Below, in pieces: positions 53,767 through 62,269 of a stretch of 64,000 nt of DNA (position 1 is the stretch's first letter; the number at the start of each line of letters is the position of its first letter). The translations under genes and the position numbers were made by a program. Source of the stretch: a bacterium C-53 (lineage in GTDB: Bacteria > Bacillota > Clostridia > Lachnospirales > Lachnospiraceae); NCBI GenBank assembly GCA_003612525.1, contig RAZD01000001.1, forward strand, positions 186,001 through 250,000. The letters run 5' to 3'. The notes below the pieces were generated by a model, which was given only the letters and a program-made list of their open reading frames with translations, was not told where the DNA came from and did not search any database.

Positions 53767-56457
53767 TCACATTGCAATTTTCAAAATAAAAGCGGCGAAA
53801 TTTGCAATCGCAGGTATCACATATACAAAAATACCGATTCCGGCAAACACCGCCCAAAAGCATATGCCCGCCACTGCCTGCACCGGCCCCGGGTCGATTG
53901 TCCCATACCGGCGTCTGATAAGAACCGCCGCCAAAAGAAGCAAAAGACCTGTAAGGGACAGACATATACCGGCTGCAATCCCCTTCGGCACAAACGTAAT
54001 CTCAATTACGTTGTTTCCCTCCTTTAGCGGAACCGCGGTAAATGCGCCCAGCACTTTATATGCCGGCTGCTGTTCTCCGTTCACCTTCACACGAAATCCC
54101 GGATGATAGGTAACCGGAATCAAAAGTCTGTTTCTGTCAGCATCCCCGGATGCCGTAAGCGTAAGCTTTCTGCCCGACACCGCTGCATTTGTATCATTAC
54201 CCGCCTCAGCATCACACAGCTTCCGGAGTTTCTGAAGCTTCAGAAGCCCCATTGTTATATGAAGGTCTTCCGGCTTTACCCCCATCAGTGGCTCAATTTC
54301 AACCGTCACATTCTCATTCTCATAAATCCCAAGATTCTGCACTCCGTTATTAAAATGCGCCGGATACTTTGTGTGCGATGGTTCTGTTATCGTAGGAACT
54401 TTAAGTTCCGTTCCGTTTACGGTTATTTTCAGATAATCCTCATCCTCCGTGCCATTGACGCATTTAAAATACAGAATTCCTTCCTCCGTTACAGGAACTG
54501 TAAGTCTGAGACCTCCATCCTCCGTCTCTTCCCATTCTTCATCCGTCGAAACGACTTCTATCAGGTCACTGTCACCTGTCGCCAGTGCATACAGATCATT
54601 TTGAAGCGAAATGAAATTCTTTTTCTTTAATGTCAGATCCTGAACATCCTCTGAGACGGCAAGTCCGAACGGGAGCGTATACCTGCAATCGTAGAGACGA
54701 TACCCCATCGCTTCAGACCGGACATCGTACAGCCTTTCATCCAGTTCCGCCAGGCTCACTGCCTGCGTCACACGAAGCAGCGCATCTGAAAACACCGTGC
54801 CTCCGCTATCAAGCAGACGTGTAAAATGCGTCGTATAGCCAAGTTTCTCCACACTCTTCTGATGATCCTGATCAATCAAATGCGTCCAGTTCGAAAGCGC
54901 CGCACGTCTCATCACAAAAGGATAATTGGCATTTAATGACGTATCGGGGTTCTTAATTCTGTCCACCTCTCCGGGTTCAATTGGAAGGCTCTTTACAAGC
55001 GACAAAGTTGTTTCCACATAACTTCCGTCCTGTTCCGGCTCCTCCGCATATCCCGTTGTGTAATGCGGCTTTCCGACAAGCAGCATCGACGTTACAAAAG
55101 CTTCCGTAAACACCACGGCCGCAAATACAGACCAAAGCGCCATCTTTCTGCTCAGCAAAATCAGTATAAAATAGCAGACGGACAAAACGGCACAACAAAG
55201 AACAGAGACGTGAAAAATTCTGCGGAACTCCCATGTGTCCGAATAAAAATAGCCTCTAAGCAGGAGCGCCGCCGCCAGAATACAGATCATTCCCGCACCC
55301 ACAATCTTTATGCCGCCCGCAATACCTTCCTTTTCCCCCTTCCACACAAGATCTTTCGAAAAAACGGCGCCGGACAGGCAGAGGGCAAAGCAGAGAATAA
55401 ATCCGTTCCGAAGCGGGAACTGAATATACGAACCGAAATGCAGCATCAGACTGACGCTTTCCGATACCAGAGCAATTCCCACAAGGCCGGTCATGCCCAG
55501 AAGGAATACGACCTGTTTTCTGCCCTGTTTTTTTCTGATATGCGTATAACACCCGATACACGTAATCACAACCGCCGGCGTCATATTCAACAGATGCCAC
55601 CATCTTGACGTATAGCTCCCATATTCGTTTTTCAATATTTTAAGATATTGGGAGATTCCTCCTGCATCATTTGTGAAGCGGCTGGAAGACGAAGTCTGCA
55701 TGATCTGCGGAACAAACAGAAAACAGGAGATCAGAATCCCCGTTGCCGTCGACAGCCCGAGTCTTAAAATCACTTTCTTTCTCTGAGATTTCTCCACAAA
55801 AAGAAGGAGATAGAGCCCGGCAGCCATAATGAAGAAAATCAGAACCATCGCACACATATAATAACTTGTCACCATGCTGCATACAAGCAGAAGAATATAC
55901 GGTATATAATCTTTTCCTCTTAACATCCTCATAAAGAAGAGAAACAAAAGCGGAAAAAATATACTGATCTCACTAAAGGTAGATATTACATAGTATTGCA
56001 GACAATAGCCGGATAATGCATAAAGAACGCTGAAAAGCACCTGATTCCTGTAATCCGCTCCCGATTCTTCCCGCAAACACAGATACATAGTAAGCGCACA
56101 CAAGGACAGCCTCAGTACAACCAGAAGAGAAAGGCACCGGAAAACGGCCGTTCTTTCTACACATAGCAGGAACAGGCCGCTTATGATATTAAATCCTGTC
56201 GTTACAGACGACATATTCACGGAAAGTCCGGAATACCAGTCAAAAAAAGCACTCTTGTCACCATGCAGAAAGTCCCATGCATGATAATAAAGTGCAGCCT
56301 CCTGCTGACCCATATCATAATAATCAATCGTGTTTTCGCCAAACGGATAAATCTGCTTCAAAGCAAGCGCCAAAAACAGAATCCCCGCCGTTATCGCTGC
56401 CGGAAAAAGCGCCTTTGCAATTTCCCGTACTACTGTCTGCCGTGTTTTTACTTCCAT
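53767..56457 (-). CDS. YfhO-family GT-C membrane protein
   Basis: At 896 residues, the largest gene in the window. About 13-14 helices occupy residues 15-480 and the extreme C-terminus, with a long external domain at about 490-830. Near the N-terminus Y-P-F-G-E-N-T-I and D-M-G-Q-Q near 42-53 match YfhO, which in Bacillus and Listeria moves sugars from undecaprenyl-phosphate to teichoic acid outside the cell, paired with a CsbB/GtrB enzyme and a small flippase. Such partners flank it here. A 95-bp gap containing an inverted repeat precedes it, and the SD is GGAG. Confidence 0.82.
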   Translation of the reverse strand: MEVKTRQTVVREIAKALFPAAITAGILFLALALKQIYPFGENTIDYYDMGQQEAALYYHAWDFLHGDKSAFFDWYSGLSVNMSSVTTGFNIISGLFLLCVERTAVFRCLSLLVVLRLSLCALTMYLCLREESGADYRNQVLFSVLYALSGYCLQYYVISTFSEISIFFPLLFLFFMRMLRGKDYIPYILLLVCSMVTSYYMCAMVLIFFIMAAGLYLLLFVEKSQRKKVILRLGLSTATGILISCFLFVPQIMQTSSSSRFTNDAGGISQYLKILKNEYGSYTSRWWHLLNMTPAVVITCIGCYTHIRKKQGRKQVVFLLGMTGLVGIALVSESVSLMLHFGSYIQFPLRNGFILCFALCLSGAVFSKDLVWKGEKEGIAGGIKIVGAGMICILAAALLLRGYFYSDTWEFRRIFHVSVLCCAVLSVCYFILILLSRKMALWSVFAAVVFTEAFVTSMLLVGKPHYTTGYAEEPEQDGSYVETTLSLVKSLPIEPGEVDRIKNPDTSLNANYPFVMRRAALSNWTHLIDQDHQKSVEKLGYTTHFTRLLDSGGTVFSDALLRVTQAVSLAELDERLYDVRSEAMGYRLYDCRYTLPFGLAVSEDVQDLTLKKKNFISLQNDLYALATGDSDLIEVVSTDEEWEETEDGGLRLTVPVTEEGILYFKCVNGTEDEDYLKITVNGTELKVPTITEPSHTKYPAHFNNGVQNLGIYENENVTVEIEPLMGVKPEDLHITMGLLKLQKLRKLCDAEAGNDTNAAVSGRKLTLTASGDADRNRLLIPVTYHPGFRVKVNGEQQPAYKVLGAFTAVPLKEGNNVIEITFVPKGIAAGICLSLTGLLLLLAAVLIRRRYGTIDPGPVQAVAGICFWAVFAGIGIFVYVIPAIANFAAFILKIAM

Positions 56458-56489
56458 ACACTATCTCCCATACTGCGGACATCTGTGAT

Positions 56490-56516
56490 GAGAATGCCCA
56501 TTTCATGGGTGTTCTC
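56490..56516 (-). repeat. 27-nt imperfect inverted repeat in the yfhO leader
   Basis: Two 5-bp arms on each side (GAGAA/TTCTC and CCCAT/ATGGG), separated by a 2-nt symmetric mismatch, close a 3-nt loop. No T-run follows on either strand, so it is not a standard terminator. It may be an RNA hairpin or a protein site ahead of the YfhO-type gene. Confidence 0.45.
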
Positions 56517-56552
56517 CAGCGTAAGAAAATCTGCTATACAGACTTTCCCACC

Positions 56553-56906
56553 CTAGCCCCATACTGAATAAACAATAATTCCTGTAATGATAAATCCGAG
56601 TGCAATTATCTTTCGGGCATTTATCTTTTCCTTAAAAATCCGAATTCCAAAAAAGGTTACATAGATATAGCTTGTCGCCTCAAGAACAGGCCCCATGGAT
56701 AAAGGAATCACCCGATATGCCAGAATTGATAAAAACGTTGTTCCTACAAACATGATATACGCAATTATAACTATCGGATTCATATATTCCCGTATCGTTG
56801 AATCATAATGACGCATTGCCGCCTTTTTCAGCATTACCTGCGAGACTGCACTGATCAGCACTCCCAAAAGCAGGATGCATGCATATTTTATTTCCATACT
56901 GTTCAT
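56553..56906 (-). CDS. small four-helix DMT/EamA-type transporter subunit
   Basis: A 117-residue protein with four membrane helices, of the SMR/EamA half-transporter size. C-terminal G-F-I-I-T-G-I-I-V-Y resembles ArnE/ArnF-like lipid-sugar flippase subunits. It begins 1 nt after the stop of a similar 118-residue protein, so the two probably form a heterodimer. Among GtrB-like and YfhO genes, flipping undecaprenyl-phosphate-sugar is the most likely role; a drug or metabolite exporter is the alternative. Confidence 0.75.
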   Translation of the reverse strand: MNSMEIKYACILLLGVLISAVSQVMLKKAAMRHYDSTIREYMNPIVIIAYIMFVGTTFLSILAYRVIPLSMGPVLEATSYIYVTFFGIRIFKEKINARKIIALGFIITGIIVYSVWG

Positions 56907-56907
56907 A

Positions 56908-57264
56908 TCAGACTGTTTCCTTATCTGCTCCTGCATAAATCACAACACCCGCGATCACGAGAAACGCTCCCACGGCTTTTCCGACGGTTACCGGTTCGTG
57001 AAAAAACAGAGCGCCCCAGATAATCCCCCAGATAATCGTCACCGCTTTATTGGCAAATGCCGTTGTGAGCGGCAGCCGTTTGATAATCTGCTGCCATGCA
57101 ATCGCGTAGAACCCCAGCAAAAAAAGAATCACCGCATAATACATACAGAATTTCACGCTCATAAACGGCTGCTTTGCAGCCAGTTTGCTGCATATCCCGC
57201 TCATGGAATATACCATGAGCATCAAATGCAGCAAAAATAATGTTTTCACTCTTGTTTTTGACAA
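56908..57264 (-). CDS. small four-helix DMT/EamA-type transporter subunit
   Basis: A 118-residue four-helix protein with F-H-E-P-V-T-V-G-K-A-V-G near residue 95, a motif of EamA/SMR-type carriers. The start is taken as TTG at 57264, because GGAGG lies exactly 7 nt upstream and follows the WbqC gene by 2 bp. The frame extends to 57309, inside WbqC. It pairs with the next gene as an ArnE/ArnF-like half. Confidence 0.75.
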   Translation of the reverse strand: MSKTRVKTLFLLHLMLMVYSMSGICSKLAAKQPFMSVKFCMYYAVILFLLGFYAIAWQQIIKRLPLTTAFANKAVTIIWGIIWGALFFHEPVTVGKAVGAFLVIAGVVIYAGADKETV

Positions 57265-57266
57265 TT

Positions 57267-57986
57267 TTATTCCTCCAGAAAGGACTTTGCTCCCTTTTCC
57301 TCTCTCCATCCCCAGATAAAATACGGAGCGTCCCCGCCTGTATGGAACAGAAGATCAAGCACGGAAACCTGATGCGTAAACGCTTCCGAAAACTGAGGAT
57401 ACTCCGGATACCCTTCATAAGTTTTCCATGTAAGCCGTATGCCGCGCTCCGCGTAATCCCCCGCCACGATATAATCCTTCGCCGCCGGGCCGGACTCGTA
57501 CGTATCGCCGCCGATATCCAGGACAAGATTTAACAGCCGCTCATGTTTTGCGCCATGCGTCTTATAATCTCTGCTGTCTGCAAATTCTGTCCTGATTCCC
57601 AGGAAATCCCTTGCTATATGCTCCGTCATATACTGATCAAGCTCATAAAGATATTCCCATCTGCGCTCCAGATAAACATATTCCAGAAAATCCTTATACT
57701 TTTTAAAATACGGAGCTTTCCCATACGCATGGCGTATCGTGTCATAATGCTTTTTCTGCCACTCAGAATCAGGAATCTCCACTTCGCAGATTAATCTGCT
57801 TGTGCTCTGGCCTACTGGCACAGATAACCACTTTAAGCCGCCCGGAGTCACTATTTTATTACGGTTCCTCCAGTCCCTTGACGTATACTGTACGTCATTA
57901 TAGAACACGAATAAATCCACATCGTGAATTAAATCGAAGTACCCTTTCCACGGTATATAATTGGGCTGATCGACCGCTGTTATCAT
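57267..57986 (-). CDS. WbqC-like family protein
   Basis: A 239-residue soluble protein of the WbqC family: Q-P-N-Y-I-P-W-K-G-Y-F near residues 7-17, D-x-F-V-F-Y-N-D-V-Q-Y, R-D-W-R-N-R-N and a later K-D-Y near 168. The family occurs in O-antigen and aminosugar clusters. Its reaction is not established to my knowledge, although an acyl- or aminoacyl-type modification of amino sugars would suit the setting. It lies between an acetyltransferase and the DMT pair. Confidence 0.83.
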   Translation of the reverse strand: MITAVDQPNYIPWKGYFDLIHDVDLFVFYNDVQYTSRDWRNRNKIVTPGGLKWLSVPVGQSTSRLICEVEIPDSEWQKKHYDTIRHAYGKAPYFKKYKDFLEYVYLERRWEYLYELDQYMTEHIARDFLGIRTEFADSRDYKTHGAKHERLLNLVLDIGGDTYESGPAAKDYIVAGDYAERGIRLTWKTYEGYPEYPQFSEAFTHQVSVLDLLFHTGGDAPYFIWGWREEKGAKSFLEE

Positions 57987-58012
57987 TCTTCCATTCCCCC
58001 TGCCGCTTCTCT

Positions 58013-58624
58013 TTACAGATGCTTGCTCCAGTCCACTTCCTTAAATAGTTTCTCTCGCATCTCCTTCGGCGGTTTCTTTCTCTCTCCTATTTTCCGACAG
58101 GGACTTCCAACGTAAATTCCCCACGGTTCAAGATCTTTATTTACAAGACAATTTGCACCGGCAACGGCGCCCTCGCCGATCGTCACGCCCGGCATCAGAA
58201 CGCATTCCGCTCCAATATAAGCGTCATCCTCAATGGTTATATCTCCATACTTCGTTGCACGGCAGCCTTCCGGAATAAATTCTGCTGAAAAATAACCCTC
58301 AATTTCATATGTGCTTGTCAATACCTTCGTACCCGGGCCAATAAATACGCGGTCTCCGATCTTCGTATTCGCGCCTCCTTCTATCAATACAAACCATGTA
58401 ATCATAGAATGTTTGCCAATCTTTAAGGATTTGCCTGCGTCAATAAACGTATTGTCCAGTATCCTGCAATAGTTATCCAGTTCCGCATTGCAGGCTCTGA
58501 TCATCTTACAGAGAGGGTAAAGCACAACGCCTTCACCGCAGAATTTCAAATCTTTTCTCAGATTGTCCCCCATAAATTCAATTCCCGATAATTGATTATT
58601 CTGATTGTTTAACTCTCTTTCCAT
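58013..58624 (-). CDS. left-handed beta-helix (hexapeptide) acyltransferase
   Basis: A 203-residue acetyltransferase of the maltose/galactoside O-acetyltransferase-like group, using acetyl-CoA. Hexapeptide repeats run from about 75 to 175 (I-G-D-R-V-F-I-G-P-G-T-K, I-E-D-D-A-Y-I-G-A-E, I-G-E-G-A-V-A-G-A). Typical family endings G-I-Y-V-G-S-P-C-R-K-I-G follow. AAGGAG lies 7 nt before the ATG. It could N-acetylate the amino sugar made by the WecE- or FdtB-like enzymes or O-acetylate the glycan. Confidence 0.8.
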   Translation of the reverse strand: MERELNNQNNQLSGIEFMGDNLRKDLKFCGEGVVLYPLCKMIRACNAELDNYCRILDNTFIDAGKSLKIGKHSMITWFVLIEGGANTKIGDRVFIGPGTKVLTSTYEIEGYFSAEFIPEGCRATKYGDITIEDDAYIGAECVLMPGVTIGEGAVAGANCLVNKDLEPWGIYVGSPCRKIGERKKPPKEMREKLFKEVDWSKHL

Positions 58625-58639
58625 TCTTCTTCTCCTTTT

Positions 58640-59557
58640 TTATTCATTTATGGTCTCACGCACAACATATAACGGCCTCTGCTTGGTCTGCATAAATATA
58701 TTTCCCACATAAATGCCCACACATCCGACTGCCGTCATCAGAAGACCTCCTATCAGGCAGGTCGTGGCCACAATGCTTGTCCATCCCGGTTCAATATCCA
58801 TCGTAAAATACTGAATAATCAGCAAGATCACCGTCAGAAAAGCAAGTCCGGATACCAGCATTCCCATTCCGACGATCAGCTTCAGGATTTTATCCGACTG
58901 CGACAATATAATATCCATTGCAAGACCGATTCGCTTTTTCATCGTATACGAGCTTTTCCCTTCTTTCCGGGTACTGTGGTTCACATCAATCGTCGCCGTG
59001 TGAAAGCCAAGCCATTTCAGATACATGGTAAATGCCCGATGGTACTCCCTCATCTTACAGAAATTGTCCACCACGATTCGTTTCATAATACAATAATTGC
59101 TCATGGCCGGGTCAAAGCAGTCATCTGCCGCCCATGAATATAATTTATAAAACAGACCTGAAATCCATATTTTCAGCTTATTATCCTGTCTTTCTTTCCT
59201 GCGCGAAAATACAATATCGTATCCTTCCTGCGCCTTTTTGTAAAGATTTGCAATATCTTCAGGCGAATCCTGCAAATCACAGTCCATCACAACAACCCAA
59301 TTCCCCCTGCTTGCATCAAGTCCCGCTGTAATCGCCTTCATCTGCCCGAAATTCCTGGACATCTGAATGCCTTTTACCTTCTTATCCATACCGCATATTT
59401 CCACAATCACTTCCCAGGAATCCTGGGGGCAGCAATCGTCTACGAAAATTATTTCATGCTCGTCTGAAATCCTGCCAATTGTATCTTTAATGCGCCGGTA
59501 CAGCTCCATCAGCGCGGCCCTGCACCCATAGACCGGAACCACCACCGTAATCTCCAT
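58640..59557 (-). CDS. polyprenyl-phosphate glycosyltransferase (GtrB/CsbB-like GT2)
   Basis: A 305-residue GT2 with V-V-V-P-V-Y-G-C near 5-12, V-D-D-C-C-P-Q-D, Q-M-S-R-N-F-G-Q-M, the D-x-D motif M-D-C-D-L-Q-D-S-P-E and two C-terminal helices near 235-260 and 270-292. It charges undecaprenyl phosphate with one sugar for use outside the cell. ATG at 59557 has GGAGG 6 nt upstream. It sits next to the 567-residue GT-C-like protein, its probable partner. Confidence 0.87.
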   Translation of the reverse strand: MEITVVVPVYGCRAALMELYRRIKDTIGRISDEHEIIFVDDCCPQDSWEVIVEICGMDKKVKGIQMSRNFGQMKAITAGLDASRGNWVVVMDCDLQDSPEDIANLYKKAQEGYDIVFSRRKERQDNKLKIWISGLFYKLYSWAADDCFDPAMSNYCIMKRIVVDNFCKMREYHRAFTMYLKWLGFHTATIDVNHSTRKEGKSSYTMKKRIGLAMDIILSQSDKILKLIVGMGMLVSGLAFLTVILLIIQYFTMDIEPGWTSIVATTCLIGGLLMTAVGCVGIYVGNIFMQTKQRPLYVVRETINE

Positions 59558-59572
59558 TGTGTTCCTCCTCAT

Positions 59573-61276
59573 TCATTCCTTGTCGCCGGAAAACTTATAT
59601 ATATTATAACCATTCACACTGTCTGCTACTTGAATCTCTATATCTCTGTCATAATTTTCCTGCAAAAACAGCAGTTCGCGTTCCATACCAAATTCTGCCG
59701 CCTTTACATAATAAACATTTTCTTTGTGAATCAAATCGCTCATCGGATTTTCCAGGCCCAGTTTCCTTAACAAACTTTTGTTCAGAGGCGATCCCGAAGT
59801 CCAGCCGCCCATAAAATAAAAATTGGACTGATAGTACGAAGGCACCTTTCGGTACGGCGTATAGTAACTGCATGTATCCGAAAAGCTGAATGGGTCCAGC
59901 AGATATACATTATCCTTATTTTCGGAAAGGCTTTCCAGTATCTGCCCCTGCTTTTCCCATTTCTTTTCCTTTATCCCTCTGTGATAATCCCTGTAATTGC
60001 TCATGTAATCATTTCCCATAAACAGCAGAACAAAGATAAGCATTCCCGCAATATATTTCTTACTGTTATATACGGAAACAGGCTCCCTTTTTCCGTAATC
60101 ATTCAGCAGGCACGCTGCGAGACTCAGAACAGCAGACCATAGAATTCCATATTCCACTCTCGGAAGCGTCCTCCCGATATAAAACAAATAGAAATATTCA
60201 CCCAGCAGCAATCCGGCATTCACAATGACATATATCCGGCATCTGTTATTCCCAAGAAGCGCCGCGACAGCCAGAGCCAGCCACAAGTCAAGTACGAGCA
60301 CGGAATGTTTCTGTGCAAGAAATTCTTTCACAAACTGCTTAATCAGCAGCAGCGTTATCTTTGGTTTCTCTTTCCATGAGGCAATTTTCTTTAAGTCTTC
60401 ATAATTGAATTTATCGTAATCAGCCAGCACCCAGTTGGATAAGAGTTCCATATCATTTTCCGAAAATCCAATCTCCTCATACCTCTCTTTGTTCTCCTGA
60501 AAAGAAGGAATGCCAAAGTCCAGAAGCTGCGTCCTCGCATCATTATAATCCTTGTAATAAGACCACTCTTCATTCATGGAATAGCAGATAAAATCCGACG
60601 CCATAAGCAGGCCTGCAATGCAAAACAGCACAGACAGACGGATAACGTATTTTTTAAAAACCGTTTTCCGAAATCCTTCTTTGGAAAAACAAAAAAGAAA
60701 CAGAAGCGGACAGAAAAAGACTGCACAAAGTGCAAAACAATTGAATCTGAGACACGCACCGCATACACACAAGACAATCCCCAGTATATTTCTCGCCTTA
60801 CCCGGGAATTCAGCGGCATTCCATATCAAAAGAAACCCTGCAATCACAAGCAGCGCCGCCGTACGGGTATACTGAATCCTCTGAATCAGTTCAAAAAATC
60901 CCGCATACCAGAAGATCAGATTGGCAAATACAGCCACATGCACCGGAACATAGAACGTCGTCACATAAAAAATCGAAATAACCGCTGCCGTGAGCAGCAG
61001 ATACTGCATCACGATAAACCAGTTTACACCTCCGAATACAATTCCGAGAAATTTCAGCACATATCCGTACAGCACATTTGAATAAATTAGATACTGCATA
61101 TATTCTCTTCCAAAATTTCCGGAAGCAATCACTCCTAAGGTAAAATCATCATCTGTTTCATATAAAGGGATAAAAAAGCAGAGCACAGCCAAGACAAGCA
61201 GAATGTTCAAACCGCAAATAAACAATAATTTCTTATTCCCACATAATTCTTTTATCCTTTGTCTGAACCGTATCAT
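59573..61276 (-). CDS. GT-C-like membrane glycosyltransferase
   Basis: A 567-residue protein with about eleven helices and a C-terminal extracellular domain of about 120 residues. The first external loop has Y-E-T-D-D-D-F near 39-45, the acidic motif where GT-C enzymes hold their catalytic residues. It lies between two GtrB-like genes, so it probably transfers a sugar from undecaprenyl phosphate to a surface glycan. GGGAG is 6 nt before the ATG. Family assignment is by architecture. Confidence 0.65.
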   Translation of the reverse strand: MIRFRQRIKELCGNKKLLFICGLNILLVLAVLCFFIPLYETDDDFTLGVIASGNFGREYMQYLIYSNVLYGYVLKFLGIVFGGVNWFIVMQYLLLTAAVISIFYVTTFYVPVHVAVFANLIFWYAGFFELIQRIQYTRTAALLVIAGFLLIWNAAEFPGKARNILGIVLCVCGACLRFNCFALCAVFFCPLLFLFCFSKEGFRKTVFKKYVIRLSVLFCIAGLLMASDFICYSMNEEWSYYKDYNDARTQLLDFGIPSFQENKERYEEIGFSENDMELLSNWVLADYDKFNYEDLKKIASWKEKPKITLLLIKQFVKEFLAQKHSVLVLDLWLALAVAALLGNNRCRIYVIVNAGLLLGEYFYLFYIGRTLPRVEYGILWSAVLSLAACLLNDYGKREPVSVYNSKKYIAGMLIFVLLFMGNDYMSNYRDYHRGIKEKKWEKQGQILESLSENKDNVYLLDPFSFSDTCSYYTPYRKVPSYYQSNFYFMGGWTSGSPLNKSLLRKLGLENPMSDLIHKENVYYVKAAEFGMERELLFLQENYDRDIEIQVADSVNGYNIYKFSGDKE

Positions 61277-61291
61277 GAAATTCTCCCTCTG

Positions 61292-62269
61292 TCATTCTTT
61301 TGATTCCTGATCTGCCCTGTCAAATGTCCTCTCACTGATAATATATCTGGGTCTTGCCTTTACTTCAAGATATATTTTCCCGATATATTCACCCAGAACA
61401 CCGAGGCAGACCAGCTGCACACCGCCAATAAAGCACATGATACAGGTCATGCTTGCCCATCCTGCCACCGTCTTTCCCATCAGCTGCACCGCAACGGACC
61501 AGATGACACCGACAAAACTGAATATGGCCATAATCCCGCCAATCCCCGTAATCATATGTATCGGTTTCACACTCAGGCTCGTAATGCCGTCAAAAGCGAG
61601 CAGAAGCATCTTCCGAAGCGGATAATGACTTTTTCCTGCAATTCTTTCGAAGCGCTCATAAAAAACGCTTGTACTTTTAAATCCTACAAGCGGAACCATC
61701 CCACGCAGAAAAATATTGACTTCTCTGTATTTTGCAAGTTCTTTTAACACCTTTGCGGATAACAGCCGATAATCCGCATGATTGAATATAACCTCCGCAC
61801 CCATCCGATTTAATAATTTATAGAAACATTCCGCCGTAAATCTCTTAAATACGGTGTCTGTATCTCGCCTGCTGCGCACTCCGTAAACGATCTCACAGCC
61901 GTTTCTGTACCCCTCTATCATCTGATTCATCGCATTTATGTCGTCCTGACCGTCACAATCAATAGAAATTGTAATGTCGCACAGGTCTTTCGCCTCCATC
62001 AGTCCTGCCAGAACAGCATTCTGATGCCCCCTGTTCCGGCTCTGGCGAATCCCCATGAATCTTTCTTCCTCCGAAGCCAGAGAGCCGATTACTTCCCATG
62101 TACGGTCTTTGCTTCCGTCATCGACGAACAGGATACGGCTTTTCGCATCTATTTCCCCTTTCATGACGAGTTCCTCTACTTTTTCAAGAAACATTCTGCT
62201 GGTAATCGGAAGCACTTCCTGTTCATTATAACAGGGTATAATTATATATAAAACCGGCTTATCTGTCAT
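61292..62269 (-). CDS. polyprenyl-phosphate glycosyltransferase (GtrB-like GT2)
   Basis: Third GtrB-like gene, 325 residues: I-I-I-P-C-Y-N-E-Q-E near 9-18, F-V-D-D-G-S-K-D-R-T, Q-S-R-N-R-G-H-Q-N-A, the metal site S-I-D-C-D-G-Q-D-D and two C-terminal helices near 240-262 and 275-300. It overlaps the WecE-like gene by 11 bp, so dTDP-Fuc4N or an acetylated derivative is a reasonable donor (inference). Confidence 0.87.
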   Translation of the reverse strand: MTDKPVLYIIIPCYNEQEVLPITSRMFLEKVEELVMKGEIDAKSRILFVDDGSKDRTWEVIGSLASEEERFMGIRQSRNRGHQNAVLAGLMEAKDLCDITISIDCDGQDDINAMNQMIEGYRNGCEIVYGVRSRRDTDTVFKRFTAECFYKLLNRMGAEVIFNHADYRLLSAKVLKELAKYREVNIFLRGMVPLVGFKSTSVFYERFERIAGKSHYPLRKMLLLAFDGITSLSVKPIHMITGIGGIMAIFSFVGVIWSVAVQLMGKTVAGWASMTCIMCFIGGVQLVCLGVLGEYIGKIYLEVKARPRYIISERTFDRADQESKE

